Shown in pieces: positions 23,780 to 35,685 of a stretch of DNA of 64,000 nucleotides. The notes below the pieces were generated by a model. It saw only the letters and a list, made by a program, of their open reading frames with translations, did no database searches and had not been told where the DNA came from. The translations under genes and the position numbers were made by a program. How positions within the stretch are numbered: the first letter of the stretch is position 1; every line of letters begins with the position of its first letter. This DNA is from Scalesia atractyloides (lineage: Eukaryota > Streptophyta > Magnoliopsida > Asterales > Asteraceae), in NCBI GenBank assembly GCA_947069175.1, contig CAMTDV010000019.1:72477358-72541357 (forward strand). The letters are read 5' to 3'.

Positions 23780-24594
23780 CTACCATCAGATATGTTCTAG
23801 CTGAAACTTCTACTCTCTACAACGAGCACCGTCTTTATCACTACCGGTGATGAAGCCCTAGCACGCCGCCTCCACCTTCAGATCTGGTCTCCGGGAATCC
23901 GGGTCACTTACACCATCGTAGAGGTTCTTGACGGAGATTTCCGTGTCGATCAAGCCCTGATATTATGGACGTTGTGCGATACGAGTGCCGACGGATTTGA
24001 TGAGGCGGGAGGATATGATGTATGTGATTGATGTTCTAAATATAAAGGGGTTTTTTCTTCTTTTTGGGAAGTTAATTATAGCCTGTGACTTGGGTTTGTT
24101 TTAGTAGATTTATTGTTCATAATTTGCTATAAGTTAGTGTACAGCAAACATGTAAGGTTTTTTTCTGTTTGATTTGAAGTTGTTATATGTTTGATTTATT
24201 GTGGGTTGGTGGTCTTTAGGAGGAAAAGAGATGGGTGGTGAGGCGTTTAGGTGGTGGCCAGAGTGGTGGTGGTAGTGGGAGTGGTGGTGGTAGTAAGGCG
24301 TTTAGGTGGTCTCATGGTGGTGACTAGGGTGGTGGCCAGATGGTGGCCAGATGGTGGCTGGAGTGGCAATGGTGAAGCTTGTTTTTTGGTCGAGTAAAAT
24401 TACCAACTTACCCTCATGTGCAAGGTACATGTCTAACTTAACTGAAAATTTTAACCATGTTAGTGATAAAGGACATAAGGTGTAATGAGTTGTTAAAATA
24501 AAGGACTGTGACTGTAATTATTGAAGTTAAATGTTATTCACTGCAATTTGATACAAACATAAAGGACGAAAAGTGTAATTTACCCTAAAATATA

Positions 24595-25560
24595 CTTAAT
24601 TTTGAATTTTGAACTATCATTTAATAGAAAGAAAATAAATAAAAATATGTATTAGTTGATGGATATGTCTTATTATCACTTGCACGTAATAATGTTATAT
24701 TTTTAGATAGTATTGTGATTTTAAAGTTTCTAGTTACTAATAATGTTTGATTTAGTCTCCCACAAAGTCAAAAAGATCCCAATTTACAAAACATACATAA
24801 ATTTACAGTTCAAATTTTCATAAGCCTGTAACTTTGAGGGGTTTTTGCGAGAGTAACAATAGGTTTTTAAACACAAACGTAACTTATGTTTTGAACCGTA
24901 ATTTTATTGTCTTGGTAGTTATAACAGTTTTGTTAAATTTTTTTAGATATTTGTGAACCGCTATGCGTGGTTGCACCTGTTGAGACTTAGGTTGCAAGGT
25001 ATGAAGAGGGGCTTTATTACACGCTCTATTGTCTTTTCTCAATAGCTAGTATGGTATGGGATGAAGCCCATTTTTTTCTCACCAATGGCGCCCCCTTTGT
25101 TTAAATAACTCACACACATAACAGCTCGCTATTGTCCATCATTGCAATGGTTAACATTCAATACACCCCCCCCCCCCCCCCCAATGACGCTCGCCGTATG
25201 GTTTGAGGTGCTATTGATTTTTTTATTTTTTATTTTTTTTTACTAAGATGGGAATAGCGCCCATACTTATGGACTATAAATAAAAGTGTAAGCCATTCAT
25301 TTCTAGACACCATTCTTCTTCCCAACATCATAATGCAAGAGTTATTGTCACTTGCACGTAATAATGTTCTATTTTTAGATAGTATTGTGATTTTTAAGTT
25401 TCTGGTTATTATAAGAGTTTGATTATAGTCCCTTAAAGTCAAAAAGATCCCAAGTTAAATAAAAAAGATAGTTTTCAGGTATATGTTTATAGATATAATT
25501 TATTTTTAAATTAATCTTAAGTCCCTTGTGTTGTAGGGTGAGGGTGTGAAACCGTACTAA
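24595..25560. other. Intergenic DNA with a spaced direct repeat and a poly-C tract
   Basis: A segment of about 115 bp at 24673-24785 recurs at about 25338-25455 (shared CACTTGCACGTAATAATGTT). Between them lies a C-run of about 18 at 25164-25182. No gene is seen. Confidence 0.65.
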
Positions 25561-25927
25561 GGGCTTGTTTGGCTTAGCTTATTTAACTCAAAAAGAACTT
25601 TTAGTGAATAGGACTTATTGAGTTATGACTTTTTGAAAATGAGTTTTTAAAAAAGTGTTTAGATTAGCTTATGAGGTATAAAAAGCAAATAAGTTAATAA
25701 GTTGCTTTTTTAAAAGTGTTTGGCTTAGCTTTTCCATGTAAAATACTAAAAAGCTCCAAAAAGCCACAAAATTCTAGCTTTTCAAAACTGACTTTTTCCT
25801 CCTATTGAAAAGGTTTTGAAAAGTCATTTTCAATTACCAAAACAATATTTTGACTTATTTGCTTTTTGAAAAAGCCAATAAGTCAATAAGTTGGTTCAAA
25901 AAGCTTAGCCAACCAAACGACGACTAA
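25558..25927. mobile_element. PIF/Harbinger-type MITE, 364 bp
   Basis: 25561-25924 is bounded by TAA on both sides. Ends read GGGCTTGTTTGGCTTAGC and, reverse-complemented, GTCGTCGTTTGGTTGGCTAAGC. The interior is full of AAAAAGTC/GACTTTTT words on both strands. A relative is at 31648-31840. Confidence 0.65.
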
Positions 25928-25959
25928 AACCGGGAAAATAGAAAACAAAAACACGAATT

Positions 25960-26410
25960 TATATAACCAACCGACTCACATGACGCAAAATGCAAACAAA
26001 GTTGAATTTATGCTGACATGTATTAGAAAGTTGAGAGGTCAAAGTGATATTGTATAAAGTTTTTTATAAAATGAGGGACAAAGTTGACAACTTTGAAAGT
26101 TGAGGGGAAGGAATAAAACCTTTTACTAAAACACAAAAGAGAAAAAAAAAAGATATTATTGAGGGACCAAATGTAAACACCGAACATCATGCTAAGTAGC
26201 AAATGAACGATGACCAAATCCGGGAAAATGCATAAAATAAAAACATGAATTTCTAACACCAAAAATTTATGTGACATTAAACGTAGACGAAGTTGAATTT
26301 AAACTGACACATATTAGAAAGTTGAGGGGTCGAAATGATATTATATAAAGTTTTTAAAAAATAGGGTAAAGGTAACAACTTTGTTGAGGGATAGCAATAA
26401 TATTTCACTA
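25960..26410. repeat. Diverged tandem pair of a dispersed repeat
   Basis: About 25990-26130 and 26285-26410 share AGAAAGTTGAGRGGTC and TATAAAGTTTTT. The reverse complement resembles the repeat at 29126-29585 and 36077-36575. Non-coding. Confidence 0.5.
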
Positions 26411-26879
26411 AAATACAAATCCGATTTAGCTTATTACATTACATGACACTACAAAATAATATTAAATAATATTTTTTATGCATGTTACTAAGATAATAAA
26501 AAAATAATCCAAACAAAAAGTATCGATAATTTGACCCAACCATACCAGCTTAACAATATAAAAAATATATTGTAGATATAAACAATAATTACTAATAAAT
26601 TATTATAGTCGACAAGTACTTGTAATTTTATTTATAATATAACCCACGACACTAAAATTACAAGCGAGTTATTTAAATAAATATCAAATAATTTTTATAT
26701 AATTATTTGATAACAATGTTAGTGTAATACACGTGTTTATTTAACCCGAACAATACACAACTTTTTTAAAGGCGTAATTTTTTAATAAGTAATACCATTA
26801 CATTTACTCAAGTCGTATGATACATGAGATTTTCACCTACTTTGTATATGTATTTTCAATTTTTAAAAATGGTATAAGT

Positions 26880-27280
26880 CGCGCTAGGATGAGGTTCCTG
26901 TAAAAATGATTTTTTTCGTGAGAAGTGTGAGAAGACATAGGAATTAACATGTAGGCATCATGTTTTGTACTTAGGCATGAGTTTTGAGCTATTTTGACAA
27001 GAAAAACACCAAACATAATATTTAAAACATAATTCAATGTATTATAGGATGCAATTTAAAACACACTACTTAACACTTAAAACACACTACTTAACGTTCT
27101 TCACATGGTGTTGTACGTTTTAAGTCTAGAATTCATTGCATTGTGTCCTAAATTATTATGTTTGGTGTTTTTCTTGCCAAAACAACCCAAAACATCATGC
27201 CTAAGTCTAAAACATGATATCTACATGTCAATTCATATGCCTTGTCACATTTCTCACGAAAAAAAATCATGTTTTAAAAA
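26880..27280. repeat. Fold-back (long inverted repeat) element, copy 1
   Basis: The left arm, about 26893-27040, is the inverse of the right arm, about 27110-27275 (shared words AACACCAAACATAAT and GTGTTTTTCTTG, CACGAAAAAAA). The centre holds a tandem pair of AAACACACTACTTAAC. The short open frames here are not genes. Confidence 0.75.
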
Positions 27281-28242
27281 ACATGCACATGCAAAACACA
27301 ATAAAAAAACGCAAGAAACTAAACACAATGAATGGTGTGTGTTACAAAACACAATTTAAAAACGCAATGAACCAAATACAATAATATATTGTTTCTTTTA
27401 CCCATATGTCTATTGTTTAATATCCAATATGTAAGTTTGGCTTGTTATAACTTCAACTATAAGAATCAAAAAGATTGTGTAACCTTCTAATAATCAAATT
27501 ATTGACGTCATACATACTTTAGTTGATATTAATAGAATAGAATAAATAAATGAAGTTATAAAGTGGATAATACCATATTTGATTATTAAGATTAGTGAAG
27601 TGAATGATAACGGTAGGTTTTTTAAACCAAAGGAACACAAATGTAAGAAAAAAAAATTTTGGATGAAAATGACGATAATGAGAAAATCACAAAGGCAAAA
27701 AATTTACATTTTACTCTAAAAAATAAAAAAAAAAGGTTAAATAAATGTAGTTGAAAATAAATTTCAGTATGGATAGTTAATTAAATATTAATCTGATCAT
27801 ACGTTTTATATGATATTATTTAGGATTTTGTTTCCTACATTTTATTTGTAATAAATGTTGTCTTCTTCATCATGAAATTAATCGTAAACACCAATACAAT
27901 ATAAACCAAATAATTGATGACAAGTTGAACCAAATTAACTTACAGGATATGAGCATAATTACATTAACTTTTCAAACATTCAAGCACCTTTTTAACTTGA
28001 AACATAATTACATAATTATTCTTAAGTATTTTTTAGTGAAGGAAAAATGCAACAAAGAAACAAAAAAGTAAAGCACCTAGGATTCTTGAATAAAGCCTGG
28101 GATTCTTGTAACAAGACACAGGAATTAAGAAAAGTTAAAACTGGGGTAACTTATTTAAACAATTAAACAATCACGCTAGAATCCAACAATTAACAAAATC
28201 AACCATTTTTATAACCTGGTGATCGTATCGTATAGCGCGACT

Positions 28243-28951
28243 AGGTAAGATTCCTGTGAAAAAGACATTTTTTTCGTGAGAAGTGTGAGAATACATAGGA
28301 ATTGACATGTAGGCATCATGTTTTGGACTCAGGCATGATGTTTTAGGTTGTTTTGGTTAGACCGCGGGGTGTGTGGATGCTTGGGTTGGGGTCTTTGCAC
28401 GACACGTAGCGGAGGTGGGCTCCATCAGGCCAACCCAAAAAAAGTGGGGTGTGGAGGGACGTGGTGTGGCGTGGCTAGCCTAAAGTAGCCAACCAAAGCC
28501 AGCCATATTGAACCAGCCAACTCACCCTCCCCCCCCACCACGCCAGGCGGAATACCCACGCCAAAGGGGCAACGCCCAACCCAACACCAACTTGGGGTAG
28601 AAAAGCCGGCATTGAAGGGCAGCCCACGCCCCCAACCCAAGCTCACACTTCGCAGTCTTAGAAAAATACCAAACATAACAATTTAAAACATAATGCAATG
28701 AATTCTATGCATGAAATTTAAGACACAACTAAAACAAACCAATTAACACTTAAACACACTACTTAACGCTCTTGCATAGTGTTTTAAGTTTTAAGTCTAG
28801 AATTCATTAGATTGTGGCTTAAATTGTTATCTTTGATGTTTTTCTTGCCAAAACAACCTAAAACATCATGCCTAAGTCCAAAACATCATGTGTACATGTC
28901 AATTCCTATGACTTCTCACAAAAAATGTTATTTTTACAGGATTCTAAACCT
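28243..28951. repeat. Fold-back element, copy 2, interrupted by a MITE
   Basis: Ends are CTAGGTAAGATTCCTGT and, reverse-complemented, TAGGTTTAGAATCCTGT. Arms match those of copy 1 at 26880-27280. The left arm is split by the Harbinger-type MITE 28360-28657. A TA microsatellite (28951-28970) abuts the right end. Confidence 0.75.
28357..28660. mobile_element. PIF/Harbinger-type MITE nested in the fold-back element
   Basis: 28360-28657 (298 bp) is bounded by TTA on both sides. Ends are GACCGCGGGGTGTGTG and, reverse-complemented, GACTGCGAAGTGTGAG. It is much richer in G and C than its surroundings. The open frame across it on the minus strand is spurious. Confidence 0.78.
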
Positions 28952-29125
28952 ATATATATATATATATATGAATGAGTAGTGACTCTTTTGTCTTTTATGG
29001 TGGGTTTTTTGCATAGTAAATTTTAAGAGTTTTCGTTTTTTTAACAAAACTTTGGTTTTTTATTAAAAATTTTCACAAAAGTTAAATGAGTTTTTGCTGT
29101 TTAGCACGATGTTTGATGGTCACAT

Positions 29126-29585
29126 TTGGTCTCCCGGGTTGTTTTTTACCCCTTGACTTTCTAATACGTGTTGGAATAAATTCATCTTCGTCTACGTTTT
29201 ACGTTATTTGAGTCATTTAGCGATCGAACGTCATGTTTTAGTTTTATGTTTTTTCTCATTTTGGTCGTTACTTGGTTGTTAATTAACATGATTTTACGTC
29301 CTCTGCCCACAATGTTGATATCATAGTTTTACGCACCTGCACCGCATCACGGGGCTTAAGACTAGTTTACATAATAAAATAACAATAACAATAATAACAA
29401 TGAAGGCTAGTTCTCCCAGAGCCTTAGTCAAGAGTTCGAGCCCGAGACACCCCGGGTTTTTGTCCATCGTGCATTACGTCAGAGAGATTCTCTCTTGTGG
29501 CGACGTAAGTCCCTGCCACTAGCAGTGTGTGGTATGGTTTTTCGGAGAACGCCGTTAGGCAAACTCTGACGTCAGCGTGTGTCTG
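29126..29585 (+). repeat. Dispersed repeat with SINE-like head, copy 1
   Basis: It is a direct repeat of 36077-36575, matching over about 450 bp with some indels. It includes AAGAGTTCGAGCCCGAG, a good Pol III B-box. No coding frame; no target duplication found. Confidence 0.7.
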
Positions 29586-29958
29586 GTTAAGATAACATAG
29601 TCCACCAAAGTGAGGTTAGGGCCTCTGTTTGTATGTTAAAAAATGGGAATTCTATTGGCACACCAGCTAATTTATCCGCACACTTTACTTTTTTCAATAC
29701 GGGTCATATAGGCCTATCGGGTCGTATTGTTCAAAAGTAAAATCTGCATGTGTCATTTCTTGTCTGGCGGCTAGTTACACCTATACAGGTCGTATAGGTC
29801 TATACGGGTTGTATTGCATTTGTTGTTTTTTATAATTTTTTTGTACACATTTAATCATAGTTTTAACAAAGTTCAATAAAAGAACTCCTTTAATTTTTTA
29901 AACAAAGAATTTTTTTTTAAAATTTATCATTTGTATGGGTTTAATACATGTTTATTAT

Positions 29959-30164
29959 ACTATATTATCTATGTTATAACCTTATTATATACTACACTTT
30001 TTTACAAATTTTTATATACATTTAATCATAGTTTTAACAAAGTTTAATAAAAGAATTCTTACTATATTATCTATGTTATAACCTTATTATATACTACACT
30101 TTTTTTACAAATTTTTATATACATTTAATCATAGTTTTAACAAAGTTTAATAAAAGAATTCTTT
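29959..30164. repeat. Tandem duplication, unit 102-103 bp
   Basis: 29959-30060 and 30061-30164 are nearly identical AT-rich copies (both start ACTATATTATCTATG). A partial third copy follows at about 30220-30275. Confidence 0.85.
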
Positions 30165-30715
30165 TATTTTTTAAACAAAAAACGTTTTTAAAAATTATCA
30201 TGTAGTATAGGTTTGGTACATGTTTATTATACTATACTATCTATGTTATAACCGTATTATATACTACACTCATACGATAGTTAATTATACTATACTATAC
30301 AACACATATACTATATTATACTACAACTATTAGTATATACGAAATCTATACTATACCTCTAAGACCCGTGTTATAATTCCTTTATGAACATACTTTATAT
30401 AAAAGATTTGCATTAATAAAAGCATAATGCATAGCATAATGATCCAAGATTCTAAGTTAATCAAAACTTGATGAGTATTTAAAAACACTACTACATACCA
30501 ACGATGTCTTGTTTTTACAAAATGATCAAACATAACGCGTAAGCTTAAATTTTAGATTTGTGTTCGGTTCTTCTCGGTACTTTATCATCATCGTGCTTCC
30601 TTAACAACCACCTAGATTTTAAAAATCATTAAAAAGTAGTATTTCGGAGTTTATAACTTATCTAATCGAGCCAATGAGCCAAAACAATAAAAAAACAAAC
30701 ATCTTGTAAATAACC

Positions 30716-30817
30716 CGTCGTAAGCTACGGCTTGCTGCCGTAACTTACAGCAAGTGGCAACTGATTTGGTCAGCCGCTTCCTGCCATAAGTTATGGCAGC
30801 AAGCCGTAGCTTACGGC
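30716..30817. repeat. Hairpin: 30-bp inverted repeat around a 33-bp loop
   Basis: The left arm (about 30719-30749) and the right arm (about 30783-30815) are inverse copies sharing CGTAAGCTACGGCTTGCTGC. The rest of 29890-32390 outside listed repeats is AT-rich with no gene. Confidence 0.75.
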
Positions 30818-31644
30818 AGACCAATGCTGCAAATTTTTCCAACTATGCCCCTTTTACGAAAAACTCCGTAACTTTTCCGTTATTCATCCGTTTCACTTCA
30901 AACTTATTTCTAAATGACCATAAAATGTTTACCTACATATTTAGCCCAATTTCCTTAGTCTGGACTTTTGTAATTTACGCCACCATTACCCGGTTTATTC
31001 GTACAATTATTTGACTTGTTTCACCTTCTTAAGCATTTAGCCTATATTATTCACGTTTTTTTCAGGAAGGATTGAATCCCTACAACTTTACCCAATATCC
31101 GGTTTATTAAACTTGTCGTTATCTTTTATTTTTGACCCGTTTGGTTCATTCGTGTGGAACCCAACACTTATGAACGACCATACGTTATACATATCACTTC
31201 TTCAACTATCTTATCAACAATTATCGTTATTTAAACAAAGAAGTAACTATGAAACGTATAGTCACGTACCTTAAAGCTTTCCTTTCAAGCGCGTGTCCGC
31301 CCCGGCTTGACCTTCCGAAGCTCCACTCAAGTTGCCTAAATTGTGCAACCCAATTATCCAATTATCATTAGGGCCTAATTGTTCACATTCATGGCATGTA
31401 AAATTGCCAACAATTAGATTTTAGGTTCTATCTACACATTTCATTCATTATCATTGGCCGACATTTCATTCTATCATTTTGTCATGCACCTTGTGGGCGT
31501 GAATATAAAGCTTTTCTTTTTCTTAAGTTTGTGAACTTCATAAACCCAATTTCATATCACTATGAACCTACCATGATTAAAATTAAATCTCTAGTGCAAC
31601 CATGTCTATTAAGAGCTTCATGTTAAGCTAATACACATAACAAT

Positions 31645-31843
31645 TTAGGACATGTTTTGGCTAAGTTTTTTGAAACAACTTATTGACATATTGACTTTTT
31701 GAAAAGTCATAAGCTCCAAAAGTCTGTTTGGCAATGAGGATGTATGTGAGAGGAAAAGTCATAAGATCCAAAAAGTCACTCCATACTGACTTTTTCCAAA
31801 AAGTCATAAGCCCTTTTGAAAAGCTAAGCCAAACATGGCCTTA
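31645..31843. mobile_element. PIF/Harbinger-type MITE, 193 bp
   Basis: 31648-31840 is bounded by TTA on both sides. Ends are GGACATGTTTTGGCTAAG and, reverse-complemented, GGCCATGTTTGGCTTAGC. The interior repeats AAAAGTCATAAG on both strands. Relative of 25561-25924. Confidence 0.75.
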
Positions 31844-32518
31844 GCTTCTTTCATGTTAAAACATGAAATCCACATAACATATAAACCCTAACACATGAAT
31901 TATACTAAAACCTTCCCTGTTTAGCAATCATAATAAATTTAAACACATATTTGTCATGAATCCTACCATATAATATATAATCCATACAAGAATTGAGATT
32001 CATGGTTTTTCTCTATCAATCATACTTCACCAAAATAGAAGATTTAACATACCTTATGATCCCTTTGACCAGGTGATCACTAAAATTGATTCATGCACGA
32101 ACTTAGACTCAATTTCTTCTTCAATTTGATCAATTTGGTGAATTGAGGGGTTTTTGGTGTTCTTCTTGTCTGGGTCGTGCACACACACACGCACATATGT
32201 GTGTGTTGTGTTTTAATTTTTTGTAATAGTTTTGTTATAAAAAGGGCCATCATTTATGATTTCATTATTTAACAATATATCATTATCTAGGTTAAATGTT
32301 CCTAGTTATTTTTCGTAAGGTTATAACCATATGTATATATAATTTAATATTTTTTGGGTGTTATAACACCTATAGGCCTATACAGTATATAATATATATT
32401 TCATAAAACGACACGTCATGACAAAATACGGCTCGTATACTCACCGAAAAGGCAAAACCTAAATTTGTGAAATTTTGATTTTACCCCTATACGCGTCGTA
32501 TAGGTCAAAACTGGGTTG

Positions 32519-34929
32519 TATAGTGTCACACACCAATCGATGGCGGAAACACCGAGGCGGGACGAAATAGATTGCTCATTGCTCACAACGCTAATGGTGA
32601 CAATGATTAATTAAACCGAATTTCATTTCATAAGTAAATTGTCATTACAATACATAATAACAACAATATCAAGACAAAATTTGATACAACATTAATAAAC
32701 CTAAACGTCTATGTGTGTATCTAGCATCAACGCTACTTCGTTTTCATAGCATCACCATTCTCAACATGTAACATGTTTAAAATAAAGTTCAATGCAAAAG
32801 CAAAGGCGGGTACATAAGTTTAAGCATAAGCATACGTATACGAATAAAGTTTAAAACGAATCCATATGGCAACTAAGTTTATTACTAGAGCATTATACAT
32901 GGCATGCAATATTTCTAGTCAATCCTCTTGCTTACGCATAATAACGATAATTTTACATGACCTCTAGATTCACGATTGGGCGGTGCGTTACTCCTATAGC
33001 GCTATACATGTCAAATGGATGCTTAAGATAAGCTAATGACTATGGTATTATTTCATAAGAATGATCCAAGATATAAGCATCAAGCAACGTATCAAAGTAT
33101 CCATGTATAATGGATTGTTTCGTGCATTGCATAAAGTTTAAGTTTAGTGATTTTGTATATGGCAAACATGTTACACCCAAGGTGATGAAAGAAAATGGGT
33201 CGAGTGTACTCACAGTTTTGCAAGCTTTCCGACTTGACGATTCCGTGAAGAGTTGTTTGGTTGCGGGAGGAACACCGAGTTATCCTACAAGAGGAAACAT
33301 AGGTGTGAGTATTGGATGTTTGGTGGAAGATCCAGAATTTTGGAAATAAGCATAACAAAGTATGTATATGAAAATATTCACTAAGGTCTAGCACTCGTTT
33401 TGACACTATGGGAACCGTTAGGGTTTATGTGATTTCATAGGTTATAACACCTATTAGAATCACAACGATGAACTAAACACTTTAGTGATTAAACTTAGTA
33501 ACTTGACACATGATCATTTAGTCATTATCAAGGTTTCGGTTTTTAAGTATATTATATAGTCCATATATCATATCATAAGTCTAACAATAATATCATGGAA
33601 GTCATGTAGGAGGTAGGTGGTATAACCATCCATTTAGGAACCTCATGTGAGTTCACCACTACACAAGTTGTTATAGACAACAAGGAGGGTCAAAACAAGT
33701 ATAATAAAGGAAAATGAAATTATATGTTACATTACACTAAGTAGCCAAGTAATCTACAGCTCGGTGAGCCGACGTCGACACAAGTCGAAGGCTAGACGGG
33801 GTTGTGTCACTTTCATCTAGCAAGCTACTTAGGATGGAATGAGAAAACATCAAGTGTTGTGTAGACTTAGACGTAGGATAGCCCAAGCTAACCTTGTAGT
33901 CACACTAGCTTCAAGTTCAAAACTTGGCAACACTTGTGAGCTTAAAGCTCATGTAAAATATAAAATTTCGGGTGTTAGAACAGCCCTTAATTCATGTAAA
34001 ACAAGCTTGGTTAGGCTCACTAATCATAAACTTGATTAGGAGCATAAGAACTCAAGGTTATTTGAGGTAAAACACAAGTTTAAAGAGTTTTAGTTCATAA
34101 CAGAAAGTTGGAGCCCTTTAGGTGAACTTCCAGGTCTGGATTCTCCAAGGAGAATCCGTGGAATCAAACCCAATGTTTATCCAAGTGTTATGAAAGAAGA
34201 ATCAAGCAAAATGGTTAAGAAATGAGCAAGTTATGCTCACTTTTGTAAAGATGGATGAATTTGCCCGAGTTCTTGATTTTCAATAGATTTTTGATGTTTG
34301 AGAGGGATTAGAGAGTGTTTAGAAAGTGGAAAATGCTTGGAGATGGTGTGGTATTTAGAAGGGAAGAGTTTGAGGTGGTTGGGAGGTGTTTAATGGTGGT
34401 TTAGAGGTGATTGGGTTTGAGTTTGTGTTGGGATTTCGTGCATTTGTGCGGCTGAAAAAGGAGTCTGCCCGCCCAGACCTCCTTACGGACCGGTTTTACT
34501 TGCGGTCCGCAAGGCCTTGGCAGGAGACACAAACTTTTATTTTTTTGTTTTGTTGATTGGGCCTTGTCTAGATGTTATATAAACGTGTTTTAGGACCATT
34601 TCAATACTTTTAAGCATATATAACATGTTCTAAGGTTTACATAGGTATAAAACGAATATGAATAGGTATAAGAATCACGTATAAGTCTAAGATAAGGTAT
34701 GAATGTCACGTATTTGCGAGTTTTATCACGTTTCCAAGTATCAAGCATGAATATATGAATATGTATAACATGAAAAAGGATAAAATATGAGTTTTCATTA
34801 TGATTCAAGTCTCGGTTTACAACGATTACAACGAAGAACGAATACAAGATACAAAGGTTTCCGAAAATAGCAATACAACACGGGCTTTCTAAATACAGAA
34901 AGTATGAAAAAGCCGGGCGTTACATATAG
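32519..34929 (-). mobile_element. Solo LTR, 2401 bp, gypsy-like
   Basis: The LTR is 32524-34924. On the plus strand it starts TGTCACACACC and ends GGGCGTTACA, with a 5-bp target duplication TATAG at 32519-32523 and 34925-34929. Read on the minus strand it begins TGTAACGCCCGG, and this start is shared with a plus-strand fragment at 60167, which sets the orientation. It has no coding domain and no second LTR. The open frames at 33092-34039 and 34590-34847 match nothing I recognise and are probably chance frames. Confidence 0.82.
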
Positions 34930-35160
34930 TACCATTATACGACTCGTATAGAACTATACGATCCGGATATACCCATTGAATTCTAAAAAACAGGGGTTAA
35001 TTGATAAACCAGTGGTCTATACGGATCGTATAGGCCTATACGATTCGTATAGACCCCCTGGTTTATCAATTAACCCCTTGGTTTTATTGAGAATTCAGGG
35101 GGTCTATACGGATTGTATAGGTCTATACGATCCATATTAGCCTACTATACGACCCGGTTT
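34930..35160. repeat. Near-perfect palindrome of CGTATAG words
   Basis: Arms 34991-35034 and 35035-35079 pair with no spacer, with only a few mismatches and one indel; the centre is TATAGGCCTATA. Weaker pairing extends outward to about 34930 and 35160. Confidence 0.85.
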
Positions 35161-35269
35161 TGACCTATACCATGGTATAGGGGTTAAGTAAAAAAATTAG
35201 ATTTTGGGTTTTTGCCGTTTCGAGTATTTTAATATATTTTGTCATTACGTGTCGTTTTATGAAGTATAC

Positions 35270-35685
35270 CTTCTATACATGTCATTTCCGCCGTTCGGTT
35301 CCGTGTGGTATCGTATTATATGATTACGTGTGATTTTGTTTGGAATCCACTTGTACTCTAATGTGCGTGTTGTATGTGTATGTGTCGCACGATATCATTA
35401 CTTGGCGTATTTTGTTGTTAAATGTCGTATTATGACGTCTATTGTCAATATGTTCAGTATTATGGCATATATTGTCCGTACGGGTCGTGTCGTGTCGGTG
35501 ACGTTTGGTATTGTCACGTTTATTATCTGTAAGTGTCGTATCAGAGTGTAGATTGTCTATACGTTCCGTGTTATCATGTATTATGGCGTAGTATGTCTCT
35601 CATTGTCGTATTGTTCCGTATTATGGCGTATTATGTCTATACGGTGTCGTATTTTGGCGTATATTGCCGGTCACTTTACGTGTTA
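35270..35685 (+). repeat. Degenerate CGTATTATGGCGTATATTGTC minisatellite-like tract
   Basis: Words such as TCGTATTATG, GGCGTATATTGTC and GTCTATACG recur irregularly over about 400 bp with changing spacing. The plus-strand open frames at 35330-35763 are a by-product of this composition. Confidence 0.6.

Larger units (their letters stand above)
15738..23784 (-). mobile_element. Ty1/copia LTR retrotransposon, decayed
   Basis: The element is 15743-23779, on the minus strand, with a 5-bp target duplication CTACC at 15738-15742 and 23780-23784. The 5' LTR is on the right (23206-23779) and the 3' LTR on the left (15743-15968). A polypurine tract (AAAATGGGGGAAGAA on the minus strand, plus 15969-15983) sits next to the 3' LTR. 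Gene order gag, protease, integrase, RT, RNase H is that of copia elements. The reading frame is cut by several frameshifts and a stop, and a foreign solo LTR (16827-19461) splits RNase H. No clear tRNA primer site is seen left of 23206; the gag ATG comes only about 25 nt after the LTR. Confidence 0.92.
15282..24594. mobile_element. Mutator-like element (MULE), non-autonomous, carrying nested retroelements
   Basis: The element is 15291-24585. A perfect 9-bp target duplication TAAAATATA lies at 15282-15290 and 24586-24594. The ends are long inverted repeats of about 190 bp (15291-15482 and 24396-24585), starting GGTTAAATTACACTTTTCG on the left and GGGTAAATTACACTTTTCG on the reverse of the right end; they stay clearly alignable throughout. 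Long TIRs with a 9-bp duplication are diagnostic of Mutator-like elements. Without the copia insertion the element is about 1.25 kb and has no transposase. Its interior has CCACC/GGTGG-rich low-complexity stretches at 15600-15725 and 24225-24370. Confidence 0.88.

Noticed and set aside
28425..28676. 83-codon Gly/Pro-rich minus frame
   Set aside because: It spans the GC-rich MITE 28360-28657 and its target duplication.
33092..34039. Open frames of 66-104 codons in the 2.4-kb solo LTR
   Set aside because: They match no family and lie on both strands of an LTR; chance frames are expected there.
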